Shown here piece after piece: positions 42,733 to 49,701 of a stretch of DNA of 49,701 nt (the first letter of the stretch is position 1; the number at the start of each line of letters is the position of its first letter). Origin of the DNA: Muribaculaceae bacterium Isolate-037 (Harlan). Its GTDB lineage: Bacteria > Bacteroidota > Bacteroidia > Bacteroidales > Muribaculaceae. The notes under the pieces were generated by a model. The model did no database searches. It was not told the origin of the DNA and saw only the letters and a list, made by a program, of their open reading frames with translations. The stretch lies in NCBI GenBank assembly GCA_003762615.1, contig RIAZ01000034.1, positions 1 through 49,701 of the forward strand, read 5' to 3'. Made by a program: the position numbers and the translations under genes.

Positions 42733-45195
42733 ATGATTTTTCCGAAAGATTTTGAATCGAAGGTCGGATTTGCTCAACTGCGACAGCTGCTGACCGACCG
42801 TTGCGAGACACGCCTCGGCAAAGAGGAGGCTATGAACATGGACTTCACATCCGTATTCGAGGAGGTGAGGCGCAGATTATCATGCGTGGCGGAGATGTTG
42901 GCTCTGTTGGCTTCCGCCTCGGATATGCCCGACGACACGGTTCACGACGTTGTGCCATGGCTGTCGGAGATAAGGGCGGCAGGATCATTTATGTCGGCAG
43001 ACCGCCTTCAGAAGCTGTCGGTCACTCTACAGACCATGACCGCCGTAGGCGAGTTCTTCTCCAAGCGGGAGGATAACGGCTCAAGCCGTTTCCCATATCT
43101 GAGCGATGAGTTTGCGATGCTCCCGACATTCCCCGAGATTGTCAGGGAGGTGTCGCGTTGCATAGGAAGGTTCGGAGAAGTGAAGGATAATGCATCCCCC
43201 GGACTTCTTGAGGTGCGCCGCGCAATGTCGGTGGCGTCAGGCTCCATGCAGAGGGCTATGCGCCGCGTGCTCGACCGCGCCGTTCAGGAGGGTATCGTCG
43301 ATAAGGATGCCACGCCATCCCTGCGCGACGGACGCCTCGTGATCCCCGTGTCATCAATGATGAAGCGCAGCATTAACGGTATTGTCCATGATCAGAGTGC
43401 CACGGGAAAGACCGTATTCATCGAGCCGGCGGAGGTGGTGGAGGCGGGCAACCGTCTGCGCGAACTCGAGATGGATGAACGCCGCGAGATAGCGATAATA
43501 CTGACTTCCATCACCGACATGGTGCGCCCATGCGTCGGCGAGATAGTGGAGGGGTGCCGCAAGCTGGCGCGTCTCGACTTCATAAAGGCAAAGGCACGCT
43601 TCGCCCACGACACAGGCGCGGAGATGCCGAATCTCTCCGACAAACCGGAGATAGAGTGGTATCATGCCGTTCATCCCGGTCTGATGCTCAACCTGCGTGC
43701 GCAGGGACGCACAGCCGTGCCGCTCGACATCACTCTCGGCGGCGAGAAGCGCATCCTCATAATATCCGGACCGAATGCCGGTGGCAAGTCTGTATGCCTG
43801 AAGACGGTGGCTGTGGTGCAATACATGATGCAGTGCGGCATGCTCCCGACGCTATACTCCAATTCCCACATGGGTATATTCTCCGGGGTATTCATCGACA
43901 TAGGCGATGAGCAGTCGATAGAGAACGACCTCAGTACCTACTCCTCTCATCTTGCCAATATGAAATTCTTCCTCAGCCATGCCGACGCATCCACGCTGAT
44001 ACTTGCCGACGAGATGGGATCCGGCACGGAACCGCAGATCGGCGGCGCACTCGCGCAGTCGATACTTACCGACCTCGGACGCTCCGGCTGCATGGGGGTG
44101 GTGACGACCCACTATCAGAATCTCAAGACCTTCGCCGAGTCGGAGCCGGGATTTGTCAACGGCGCGATGCTCTACGACCGTCAGCATCTCCGTCCGACAT
44201 TCCAGCTCTCCATCGGCAATCCGGGAAGCTCGTTCGCCTTGGAGATAGCCCGCAACACCGGTCTCCCTGCCGACGTCATAGAGCGTGCCCGCGAGATTGT
44301 GGGCAGCGACTATGTAAACATGGATAAATATCTCCTCGACATACAGCGCGACCGCCGCTATTGGGCAAACAAGCGTCTATCCATAAAGGAGAAGGAGCAT
44401 AAACTCGACAATCTCTTGGAGACATACGAATCAAACTCCTCCGATCTCAAATCGCAGCGTGCCGCCATCATACGCGCCGCACGCGAGGAGGCGAAGGAGA
44501 TTCTTGCCGGAGCCAACGCCAAGATAGAGCGTTCGATCCACGAGATAAAGAAGGCGGAGGCAGAGAAGGAGCGCACGCGCCAGATCCGTAAGGAGTTGGA
44601 GGACTACAAGCGCAACCTTGAGGAGGAATCCAAAGGTGAGGCGTTGCCGGATGTGCTCAAGCCGTTGCGCCACAAGAGCCGCAAGTCGGAGAACGTGAAG
44701 AAAACCGCTCCGAAGCCGGAGGTGAAGAAGACACTATCGGTGGATGACTACGTGCGTATGTCAGATGGAGGAGTGGTCGGCAAGATACTCAGCATCAGTG
44801 GTAAGAAAGCGGAAGTGGCATTCGGGGCATTGCGCACCATCGTGGAGCTAAGCAAACTGCAGCCCGCTCAGAAACCGAAACCGACAGCCACATCAACAAT
44901 TCTCACCGTCTCATCCTCCACCAGTGACGAGAGTCGCGAACGCCAGCTCAAATTCAAGAACGAGATCGACGTAAGAGGAATGAGGGCAGACGAAGCCCTG
45001 CAAGCCGTCACCTACTTCCTCGACGACGCCGTGCAATTCAACGCCTCGCGCCTCCGCATCCTTCACGGCACAGGCCACGGCATCCTCAAGACCCTCATCC
45101 GCCAGCAACTGAAAGCCAACCCCAACGTCGCCTCCTTCCGCGACGAAGACGTCCGCTTCGGCGGCGCCGGCATCACCGTTATCGATCTCGCATAA
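42733..45195 (+). CDS. mutS2: MutS2-family ATPase with C-terminal Smr domain
   Basis: The 820-residue protein has the MutS2 core and clamp (about 1-330), an ATPase domain with Walker A GPNAGGKS (346-353), IDIGDEQSIENDLSTYSSH and ADEMGSGTEP, a long charged coiled coil (about 530-650), a KOW-like segment (VRMSDGGVVGKI) and a C-terminal Smr domain (about 740-820, EIDVRGMRADEAL and LHGTGHGILK). Known roles of the family are anti-recombination and, as RqcU, rescue of collided ribosomes. The N-terminal mismatch-recognition domain of MutS is absent, as expected. Confidence 0.95.
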   Translation: MIFPKDFESKVGFAQLRQLLTDRCETRLGKEEAMNMDFTSVFEEVRRRLSCVAEMLALLASASDMPDDTVHDVVPWLSEIRAAGSFMSADRLQKLSVTLQTMTAVGEFFSKREDNGSSRFPYLSDEFAMLPTFPEIVREVSRCIGRFGEVKDNASPGLLEVRRAMSVASGSMQRAMRRVLDRAVQEGIVDKDATPSLRDGRLVIPVSSMMKRSINGIVHDQSATGKTVFIEPAEVVEAGNRLRELEMDERREIAIILTSITDMVRPCVGEIVEGCRKLARLDFIKAKARFAHDTGAEMPNLSDKPEIEWYHAVHPGLMLNLRAQGRTAVPLDITLGGEKRILIISGPNAGGKSVCLKTVAVVQYMMQCGMLPTLYSNSHMGIFSGVFIDIGDEQSIENDLSTYSSHLANMKFFLSHADASTLILADEMGSGTEPQIGGALAQSILTDLGRSGCMGVVTTHYQNLKTFAESEPGFVNGAMLYDRQHLRPTFQLSIGNPGSSFALEIARNTGLPADVIERAREIVGSDYVNMDKYLLDIQRDRRYWANKRLSIKEKEHKLDNLLETYESNSSDLKSQRAAIIRAAREEAKEILAGANAKIERSIHEIKKAEAEKERTRQIRKELEDYKRNLEEESKGEALPDVLKPLRHKSRKSENVKKTAPKPEVKKTLSVDDYVRMSDGGVVGKILSISGKKAEVAFGALRTIVELSKLQPAQKPKPTATSTILTVSSSTSDESRERQLKFKNEIDVRGMRADEALQAVTYFLDDAVQFNASRLRILHGTGHGILKTLIRQQLKANPNVASFRDEDVRFGGAGITVIDLA

Positions 45196-45199
45196 GCTC

Positions 45200-45347
45200 T
45201 GTATCGGCTTGTATCGGTTGTATCGGCTTGTATCGGTCTGTATCGCTTGTATCGCTTGTATCGGTCTGTATCGCTTGTATCGCTTGTATCGGTTTGTATC
45301 GGTTGTATCGCTTGTATCGGTTTGTATCGGTTGTATCGGTTGTATCA
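45200..45347. repeat. TGTATCG minisatellite directly after mutS2
   Basis: Sixteen copies of TGTATCG (the last is TGTATCA) are spaced 9 or 10 bases apart over 148 bases, starting 5 bases after the mutS2 stop. From 45229 to 45340 the spacings repeat as 10-9-9, so the array is four copies of a higher-order 28-base unit whose third-level changes (GTC/CT versus GTT/GT) differ between the first and second pairs. Open frames through it are artefacts of the repeat. Confidence 0.95.
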
Positions 45348-45368
45348 GCAGTTTCGCGAAGTCCCCCG

Positions 45369-45393
45369 TTCCCGGCGATTCCATCGTCGGGAA
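45369..45393. repeat. Stable hairpin after the minisatellite
   Basis: TTCCCGGCGA pairs with TCGTCGGGAA (one G-T wobble) over a 5-base loop. It lacks a T-run; it may be the 3' end structure of the mutS2 mRNA. Confidence 0.55.
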
Positions 45394-45476
45394 TGTCGGG
45401 AACGCAGGGATCGCCAGTCAAAATCCTAATGATTTTATGTTTAAGAACATATTTTCAATTTTTTTTACAAAATTAT

Positions 45477-45507
45477 TTGCAAGTTCTAAAATAAGATTAT
45501 AATTTTG
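45477..45507 (+). promoter_or_regulatory. Promoter of the fimbrial operon
   Basis: TTTG (45477-45480), a 19-base spacer and TAATTTTG (45500-45507) match the consensus exactly. The transcript would begin near 45514, leaving about 390 bases of leader before the first gene. I found no flanking inverted repeats that would make it an invertible promoter. Confidence 0.75.
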
Positions 45508-45517
45508 CAGCATCTAC

Positions 45518-45556
45518 ATGAAAAGACAAATAAATTCTTACGAGTTCCTTTCATAA
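45518..45556 (+). CDS. Possible 12-codon leader peptide
   Basis: A tiny ORF (MKRQINSYEFLS) begins about 4 bases after the predicted transcription start, so it would be almost leaderless. It could be a regulatory leader peptide or chance. The rest of the leader holds hairpins at 45573-45603 and 45772-45803. Confidence 0.3.
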   Translation: MKRQINSYEFLS

Positions 45557-45572
45557 GACCATTTGAAAAACC

Positions 45573-45603
45573 ATCCACGCTACGCTCCCAACGTAGAATG
45601 GAT
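45573..45603 (+). promoter_or_regulatory. Leader hairpin 1 of the fimbrial operon
   Basis: ATCCA-CG-CTACG pairs with CGTAG-AA-TGGAT across a 2 by 2 internal loop. It sits in the untranslated leader with no T-run after it. Confidence 0.5.
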
Positions 45604-45709
45604 TCTCTAAATAAATTCTGAAAACGCTTAACGAAACTAAATTTTATGGCATCTTTAGTAATGATATCTAAGTTCTCAGCTCTCCCCTCAAACCGGAGGT
45701 ACGGAATTA

Positions 45710-45719
45710 CCCCCCCCCC
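45710..45719 (+). repeat. C10 homopolymer tract in the fimbrial leader
   Basis: Ten consecutive C lie 200 bases after the promoter and 186 bases before the first fimbrial gene. They also lie inside a 30-codon open frame (45646-45738), which slippage would shift. A C-tract of this length is a typical site of slipped-strand variation. Confidence 0.8.
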
Positions 45720-45771
45720 GGAAGCATGTAACTTGTAGTGTAATAGTAAGTTGCGAATAGAAGATTAGCGA

Positions 45772-45803
45772 TATCTTGCGACAATTCCGATTGTTGTGAG
45801 ATA
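45772..45803 (+). promoter_or_regulatory. Leader hairpin 2 of the fimbrial operon
   Basis: TATCTTGCGACAA pairs with TTGTTGTGAGATA (three G-T wobbles) over a 6-base loop, about 100 bases before the DUF3575 start codon. Confidence 0.5.
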
Positions 45804-45905
45804 ATTTGTCGTATCTGTATTCCTGGTGTACCCCATGCAGGGAGGCAATCGCCAAAGAATCGGATACAGGCGGATTATCTCCCGACAGGCTAACCTCGAC
45901 ACGAT

Positions 45906-46481
45906 ATGAAAAGTAAACTACTGTCACTTCTGATGTTTCTGCTCCTCGGAGTCGGAGGCATGAATGCTCAGAAGGTTGCCTTGAAGACTAATCTTCTATA
46001 CGATGCCCTCGCCACCGCAAATCTCGGAATAGAGACGGGTCTCTCGCCACGGTGGACGCTCGACATCTCCGGCAATCTAAATGCCTGGAACCTCGGCAAG
46101 CACCGTATGCGCCACTGGCTCGTGCAACCCGAAGTACGCTATTGGCTCTGCGACCGTTTCCAAGGTCATTTCTTCGGTCTGCATGCCATTGCCGGTCAAT
46201 TCAATTTCGGCAATCTTCCGAAAGGTCTGCATCCACTCGGACTTTACGGACTCGACACCAAGCGATACCAAGGCTGGATGGAGGGCGCAGGCATTGCCTA
46301 CGGTTACTCCTGGATATTGTCTCGCCACTGGAACATAGAGGCGGAACTTGGACTGGGCTGGATCCACAGCCGTTCCGACGTCTATCCTTGCGCCGAATGT
46401 GGCACGAAAATCGATTCCCGTGTTAACCATGATTATGTCGGACCGACAAAACTTGCGGTCAACCTCATATATCTATTCTGA
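45906..46481 (+). CDS. DUF3575 outer-membrane beta-barrel protein
   Basis: The 191-residue exported protein (signal peptide 1-21, ending MNAQ) has VALKTNLLYDALATANLGIE and alternating aromatic beta strands ending in aromatic F (NLIYLF), as in DUF3575 proteins of Bacteroidales fimbrial loci. Likely an outer-membrane barrel that helps place fimbriae. First gene of the operon, followed by the DUF3868-type gene. Confidence 0.88.
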   Translation: MKSKLLSLLMFLLLGVGGMNAQKVALKTNLLYDALATANLGIETGLSPRWTLDISGNLNAWNLGKHRMRHWLVQPEVRYWLCDRFQGHFFGLHAIAGQFNFGNLPKGLHPLGLYGLDTKRYQGWMEGAGIAYGYSWILSRHWNIEAELGLGWIHSRSDVYPCAECGTKIDSRVNHDYVGPTKLAVNLIYLF

Positions 46482-46537
46482 AAACACCCTTCCCAAAATA
46501 TAGATAGCTGCGGATAATTCCGCTTACTGATTCCAAT

Positions 46538-48031
46538 ATGAAAATATTTGTCAAAATATTGCTGACGGCAATTCTGCCGGGAGCCTGCCCATTATATGCC
46601 GCTCAAATCGGTGATGCTGATTTCAATTCTTTAAAAGTCAGTTCATTGAAGATTGAGAAGACTGATTCGAGGCTCTACGTCGACATGGAGTTTGATCCCT
46701 CGCGGCTTGTAATGGCGGGGAATCGGGAGGTGTGCTACACGCCGATGCTCGTCAATGGTGCCGACACGCTCAGGATGAAACCCTTCACCATCGCCGGACG
46801 CAACAGATACTACAACCATCTGCGCAACGATGCTCCCGGAGCCCCGGCACTTTACCGTGCCGGAGAGATGGATTCTCCGATGAGATACAGGTATGATGCC
46901 CCCCTGATCCCGTGGATGGAGACTGCATCCGTTGTGATTGCCACCGATGAATACGGTTGCTGTAGCGAGCCGAAAGAGATGGCAGACGTGCCCGTGGCTC
47001 AGATCGACCTGACCCCCAAGACGTTCATGCCGGAATACTCCTACGTGGTGCCGAAGGCGGAGGCGGTCAAGATGCGCTCGATAAGCGCGAGAGCATATAT
47101 CGACTTCCCCGTCAACAAGACGCAGATCTTCCCGTCATACCGACGCAACCCGTCGGAACTCGCGAAAATCAGAGCCACGATCGATTCCGTCCGCAATGAT
47201 GAGAATCTATCCATTACTAATATCCATATCAAGGGATATGCCTCGCCCGAAGGTAGTTATGCCAACAATGCGCGACTCGCCGAGGGACGTACAGCCACTC
47301 TCGCCGACTATGTGCGCGGTCTCTACCATTTCGATGCGTCGGTCATAACCACCTCCTTTGAGCCGGAAGACTGGGCAGGTCTGCGTGAATACGTTGCATC
47401 ACCCTCCGGAGCCGTTATGCTCACCAACCGCGATGCACTCCTCACTCTGATAACCGACCCATTCTATACAGGCGACGACGATGCACGAGAGGCTGCAATA
47501 CGCAAGAGATTCCCTAAGGATTACAAATTCCTTCTCACGGAGGTGTATCCCGGTCTGCGTCATTCCGACTACGACGTCAACTACACTATCCGCTCCTACA
47601 CCGACCCGAAGGAGATAATCGCAATGATGCGTACCGCTCCGCAGAATCTCTCCCTACAGGAGTTTTTCGTGGCGGCACAGAGTCAGGAACCGGGCAGCGA
47701 CCTCTATAATGAGGCGTTTGAGATAGCAGTCAGGATGTATCCCGATGATGCGATCGCCAACCTGAATGCCGCATGCAGCGCGATGCAGCGCAACGACCTG
47801 AAGAGTGCGGAACGCTATCTGACAAAGGCAGGTGACAGCGACGAGGCACAATATGCCCGCGCAATCCTCGCCGCCAAGCAAGGTGCGAAAGAGGAGGCAG
47901 TAAAGCAGCTCAACAATATAGGCAGCTACGCCCCCGCACAGGAGTCAGCCCGACAGTTGCAACACGTCATGGATAATGAGAACAGCAACTTCAAGATGCT
48001 TAACACCGAGATAAAATTGAACTCAAATTGA
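46538..48031 (+). CDS. DUF3868-type protein with OmpA-like and TPR regions
   Basis: A 497-residue exported protein: signal peptide (about 1-21), a beta domain typical of DUF3868 (about 25-165, LRMKPFTIAGRNRYYNHLRN), an OmpA-like segment (about 185-275, with IKGYASPEGSYANNARLAEGR) and C-terminal TPR-like repeats (about 385-480). Such proteins sit between DUF3575 and fimbrillin genes and are thought to act in fimbrial assembly or anchoring; the OmpA-like part may touch peptidoglycan. Confidence 0.87.
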   Translation: MKIFVKILLTAILPGACPLYAAQIGDADFNSLKVSSLKIEKTDSRLYVDMEFDPSRLVMAGNREVCYTPMLVNGADTLRMKPFTIAGRNRYYNHLRNDAPGAPALYRAGEMDSPMRYRYDAPLIPWMETASVVIATDEYGCCSEPKEMADVPVAQIDLTPKTFMPEYSYVVPKAEAVKMRSISARAYIDFPVNKTQIFPSYRRNPSELAKIRATIDSVRNDENLSITNIHIKGYASPEGSYANNARLAEGRTATLADYVRGLYHFDASVITTSFEPEDWAGLREYVASPSGAVMLTNRDALLTLITDPFYTGDDDAREAAIRKRFPKDYKFLLTEVYPGLRHSDYDVNYTIRSYTDPKEIIAMMRTAPQNLSLQEFFVAAQSQEPGSDLYNEAFEIAVRMYPDDAIANLNAACSAMQRNDLKSAERYLTKAGDSDEAQYARAILAAKQGAKEEAVKQLNNIGSYAPAQESARQLQHVMDNENSNFKMLNTEIKLNSN

Positions 48032-48086
48032 ATTCAAATTGAGATAAATTCATAAAACAATATTATAAACACAAATTACTAACAAC

Positions 48087-49580
48087 ATGAAGGTATCTAA
48101 ATTTTACTTTCCGCTTCTCGCAGCCGCCATGCTCGCGTCCTGCTCATCAGAAGCGATCGACGGACCCAATTCGCCAGTAATCAGCGAGAAGGATGGTGTC
48201 AACATGAAAATCACTATCTCCCTCCCGACAAGTAACGGTACACGTGCCGCAGGTGATCCGGCAGGTGAGGAGATTGGTAAGGATTTTGAAAACAATGTGA
48301 AGGAGGTCTTGATTGTCTTTGCTAGCAAGGATGATAATAACAAGGATAATAATAATTCATTCATTGCTTCAAATGTAGTGTCGATACAGCCTACGGCTGA
48401 AGGAGCCACTATTCCATCCAATTATGATATAACCGCGACATTTAACAAGTCAGTACTTGTAAATTACATCGAGTCTCTTGGAACTAAACCTGACCAGGCT
48501 CATGTGAATGTGTACGCATTCTGCAATCCTACACAAGAATTGAAGGATCATATTGCAAATCGCAATAGGGGCGAGTCTGCTGCCAATTGGATGAATGCAA
48601 AGAATGTATTGACAGGAGATAATCTTCAATTGGCAACTGTTTCAGAGGGTAAGAATATACCGATGGCAAATCTTAAGGTTACGGACCTTGCTCTCCCACC
48701 ACTTGATGGAATTAAGAATGGAGCGTATGCAGAAAGCGCATACCCAATGGGTACTGTAGATGTTATCCGTTCGATAGCTCGTTTTGATTTTAAGACTGTC
48801 AATAACAATGTATATCCGATTGATATCAATGTTGTAGGGGAAGATAAAGCGATTGAAGGAGGCTTGCAGATAGAATTGACAAATATGGCTCTTGTCAATA
48901 TGAGCAATTCTTACTATTATCTACATAGACTTTCAGCAACGGGTCATTCTTCAGAATTTGAATCTACATCTTTAATGTGTGGAGAAGATGATAGAAATAA
49001 ATTCTTTATTGATCCTGATTGGGATTGGAAAGCGAATTCTAATTGGACCAAAAAGCTGACTTATTCCGACCATTTCCAATATGCATTGTTTACGGATGCA
49101 ACTCCTTCTGAAGATGGTAAGTTGGGTGTTGATTTGTGGAGAAGGATTATTTTGAAGGATTATTTTGGAGATGGTGCAATCTCTGATAATGATAATGAAT
49201 GGAATTTAGATCCCGATAATAATAAAGGTGATTATAAAATTTGGCGTTATGTCACAGAAAATACAATTCCTGAGCCAGCATCTAAACAAAAAGTAGCAAT
49301 ATCTACAGGTGTTGTATTCAGAGGTGAGATAAAGCCAACGGAATCTACTCCTGAGAAACTGAAAGCAGCATTAGAGGCTAAGGCAGAGCCGATTTTTATC
49401 TACAAAAACAATATTTATCCAAATTGGAAGGCCGTAGAAGATGAGGCAACAAAAGAGGGTAATGAAAATACAGCACTTGCATCAGCTTATAAAGCTTGTA
49501 AGGGTAAAACGGGAGAAGAGTTATATCAGGCTGCAGTGAATAATCAATTCACAATTTATAGATATAATTTAAGTACATGA
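48087..49580 (+). CDS. Fimbrillin (Mfa1/FimA-like) lipoprotein, C-terminus atypical
   Basis: The 497-residue lipoprotein (LASC, Cys19) has the fimbrillin N-terminal pattern (MKITISLPTSNGTRAAGD with the Arg-dependent cleavage zone, then VKEVLIVFAS) and Mfa1-like body motifs (GTVDVIRSIARFDF, LTNMALVNMSNSYY). It ends at IYRYNLST, before the aromatic C-terminal strand segment that Mfa1 proteins usually have. The first about 200 bases are GC-rich like the neighbours, the remainder is strongly AT-rich, so the body may have been exchanged by recombination. Major stalk subunit is the likely role. Confidence 0.8.
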   Translation: MKVSKFYFPLLAAAMLASCSSEAIDGPNSPVISEKDGVNMKITISLPTSNGTRAAGDPAGEEIGKDFENNVKEVLIVFASKDDNNKDNNNSFIASNVVSIQPTAEGATIPSNYDITATFNKSVLVNYIESLGTKPDQAHVNVYAFCNPTQELKDHIANRNRGESAANWMNAKNVLTGDNLQLATVSEGKNIPMANLKVTDLALPPLDGIKNGAYAESAYPMGTVDVIRSIARFDFKTVNNNVYPIDINVVGEDKAIEGGLQIELTNMALVNMSNSYYYLHRLSATGHSSEFESTSLMCGEDDRNKFFIDPDWDWKANSNWTKKLTYSDHFQYALFTDATPSEDGKLGVDLWRRIILKDYFGDGAISDNDNEWNLDPDNNKGDYKIWRYVTENTIPEPASKQKVAISTGVVFRGEIKPTESTPEKLKAALEAKAEPIFIYKNNIYPNWKAVEDEATKEGNENTALASAYKACKGKTGEELYQAAVNNQFTIYRYNLST

Positions 49581-49701
49581 CAAAAATTTGAAAACATCGA
49601 ATTTTGGGGTATAAGTCGGACGCATAAGTATGGTCGAAATCTCTTCCAATCCATATTTGACAAGCGACTTTGCCTTTCTTCCATGTTTCAGAATCCTTAT
49701 C
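49549..49701 (-). other. Open frame entering from the right edge, overlapping the fimbrillin end
   Basis: On the minus strand 50 codons are open from the window edge to a TGA at 49549-49551 (contains SETWKKGKVACQIWIGRDF). It overlaps the last 11 codons of fimbrillin. It looks protein-like but is short and AT-rich and matches no family that I recognise; it could be the 3' end of another gene or chance. The window is cut here. Confidence 0.25.

Noticed and set aside
45209..45502. Three open plus-strand frames across the TGTATCG array
   Set aside because: The repeat unit has no stop in these frames; the products are monotonous YRLYRL/CIACIA peptides.
45477..45603. Invertible promoter for the fimbrial operon
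   Set aside because: No matching inverted repeats flank the promoter and no recombinase gene is in the window.

Overview
The window looks like chromosome from a member of the Bacteroidales, most plausibly Muribaculaceae or a close relative (inference from gene content only). The evidence is several promoters of the Bacteroidetes sigma type (TTTG, about 19-20 bases, then TAnnTTTG), a TonB-dependent receptor with a carboxypeptidase-like N-terminal domain, a DUF6377 regulator, a bat (aerotolerance) operon, and a DUF3575-DUF3868-fimbrillin cluster. No tRNA, rRNA, CRISPR array, transposase or integrase was seen.

Layout. 1-2.5 kb: a DUF6377 regulator and a thioredoxin-like lipoprotein. 2.5-7.5 kb, minus strand: a surface lipoprotein and its TonB-dependent receptor, with a possible 47-codon leader ORF overlapping the receptor start. 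7.7-14.3 kb: a thiamine operon led by a TPP riboswitch and an intrinsic terminator that sits just before thiS. Gene order is thiS, a fused double ThiE, thiG, thiH, thiF, a SAM methyltransferase, tenA, thiD. thiC is missing from the place where Bacteroides relatives carry it. 14.4-15.9 kb: an MFS transporter with its own promoter and terminator. 16.0-16.8 kb: no protein gene, but a promoter, a long structured rod-like RNA (possibly 6S-like) and a terminator. 16.8-18 kb: a stand-alone Spi-type protease-inhibitor protein coupled to a small membrane protein. 18.1-22.8 kb, minus strand: mdh, then a coupled group mazG-topB-small Cys-rich membrane protein-YciO/Sua5.

22.9-31.3 kb, plus strand, is housekeeping: a DHH phosphoesterase, a DUF4827 lipoprotein, a phosphoglucosamine mutase, SppA, LpxK, purine nucleoside phosphorylase and ThiL. 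ThiL completes the thiamine route (TMP to TPP). 31.4-41 kb is a nine-gene bat operon (moxR, DUF58, a membrane protein, batA, batB, batC, a short batD paralogue, batD, batE), much of it joined by 4-11 base overlaps. 41.2-45.2 kb: a small HTH protein, a universal stress protein and MutS2.

45.2-49.7 kb begins with a TGTATCG minisatellite directly after mutS2. A consensus promoter follows, then an unusually elaborate leader of about 390 bases with a tiny ORF, two hairpins and a C10 tract. It leads into a fimbrial operon whose fimbrillin gene changes base composition sharply and stops without the usual family C-terminus at the right edge.

The most interesting items are the rearranged thiamine operon (no thiC, fused ThiE pair, cysteine-poor ThiF, embedded methyltransferase), the structured RNA locus at 16.3-16.7 kb, the catalytic-domain-less Spi protein with its coupled membrane partner, and the fimbrial leader and mosaic fimbrillin.
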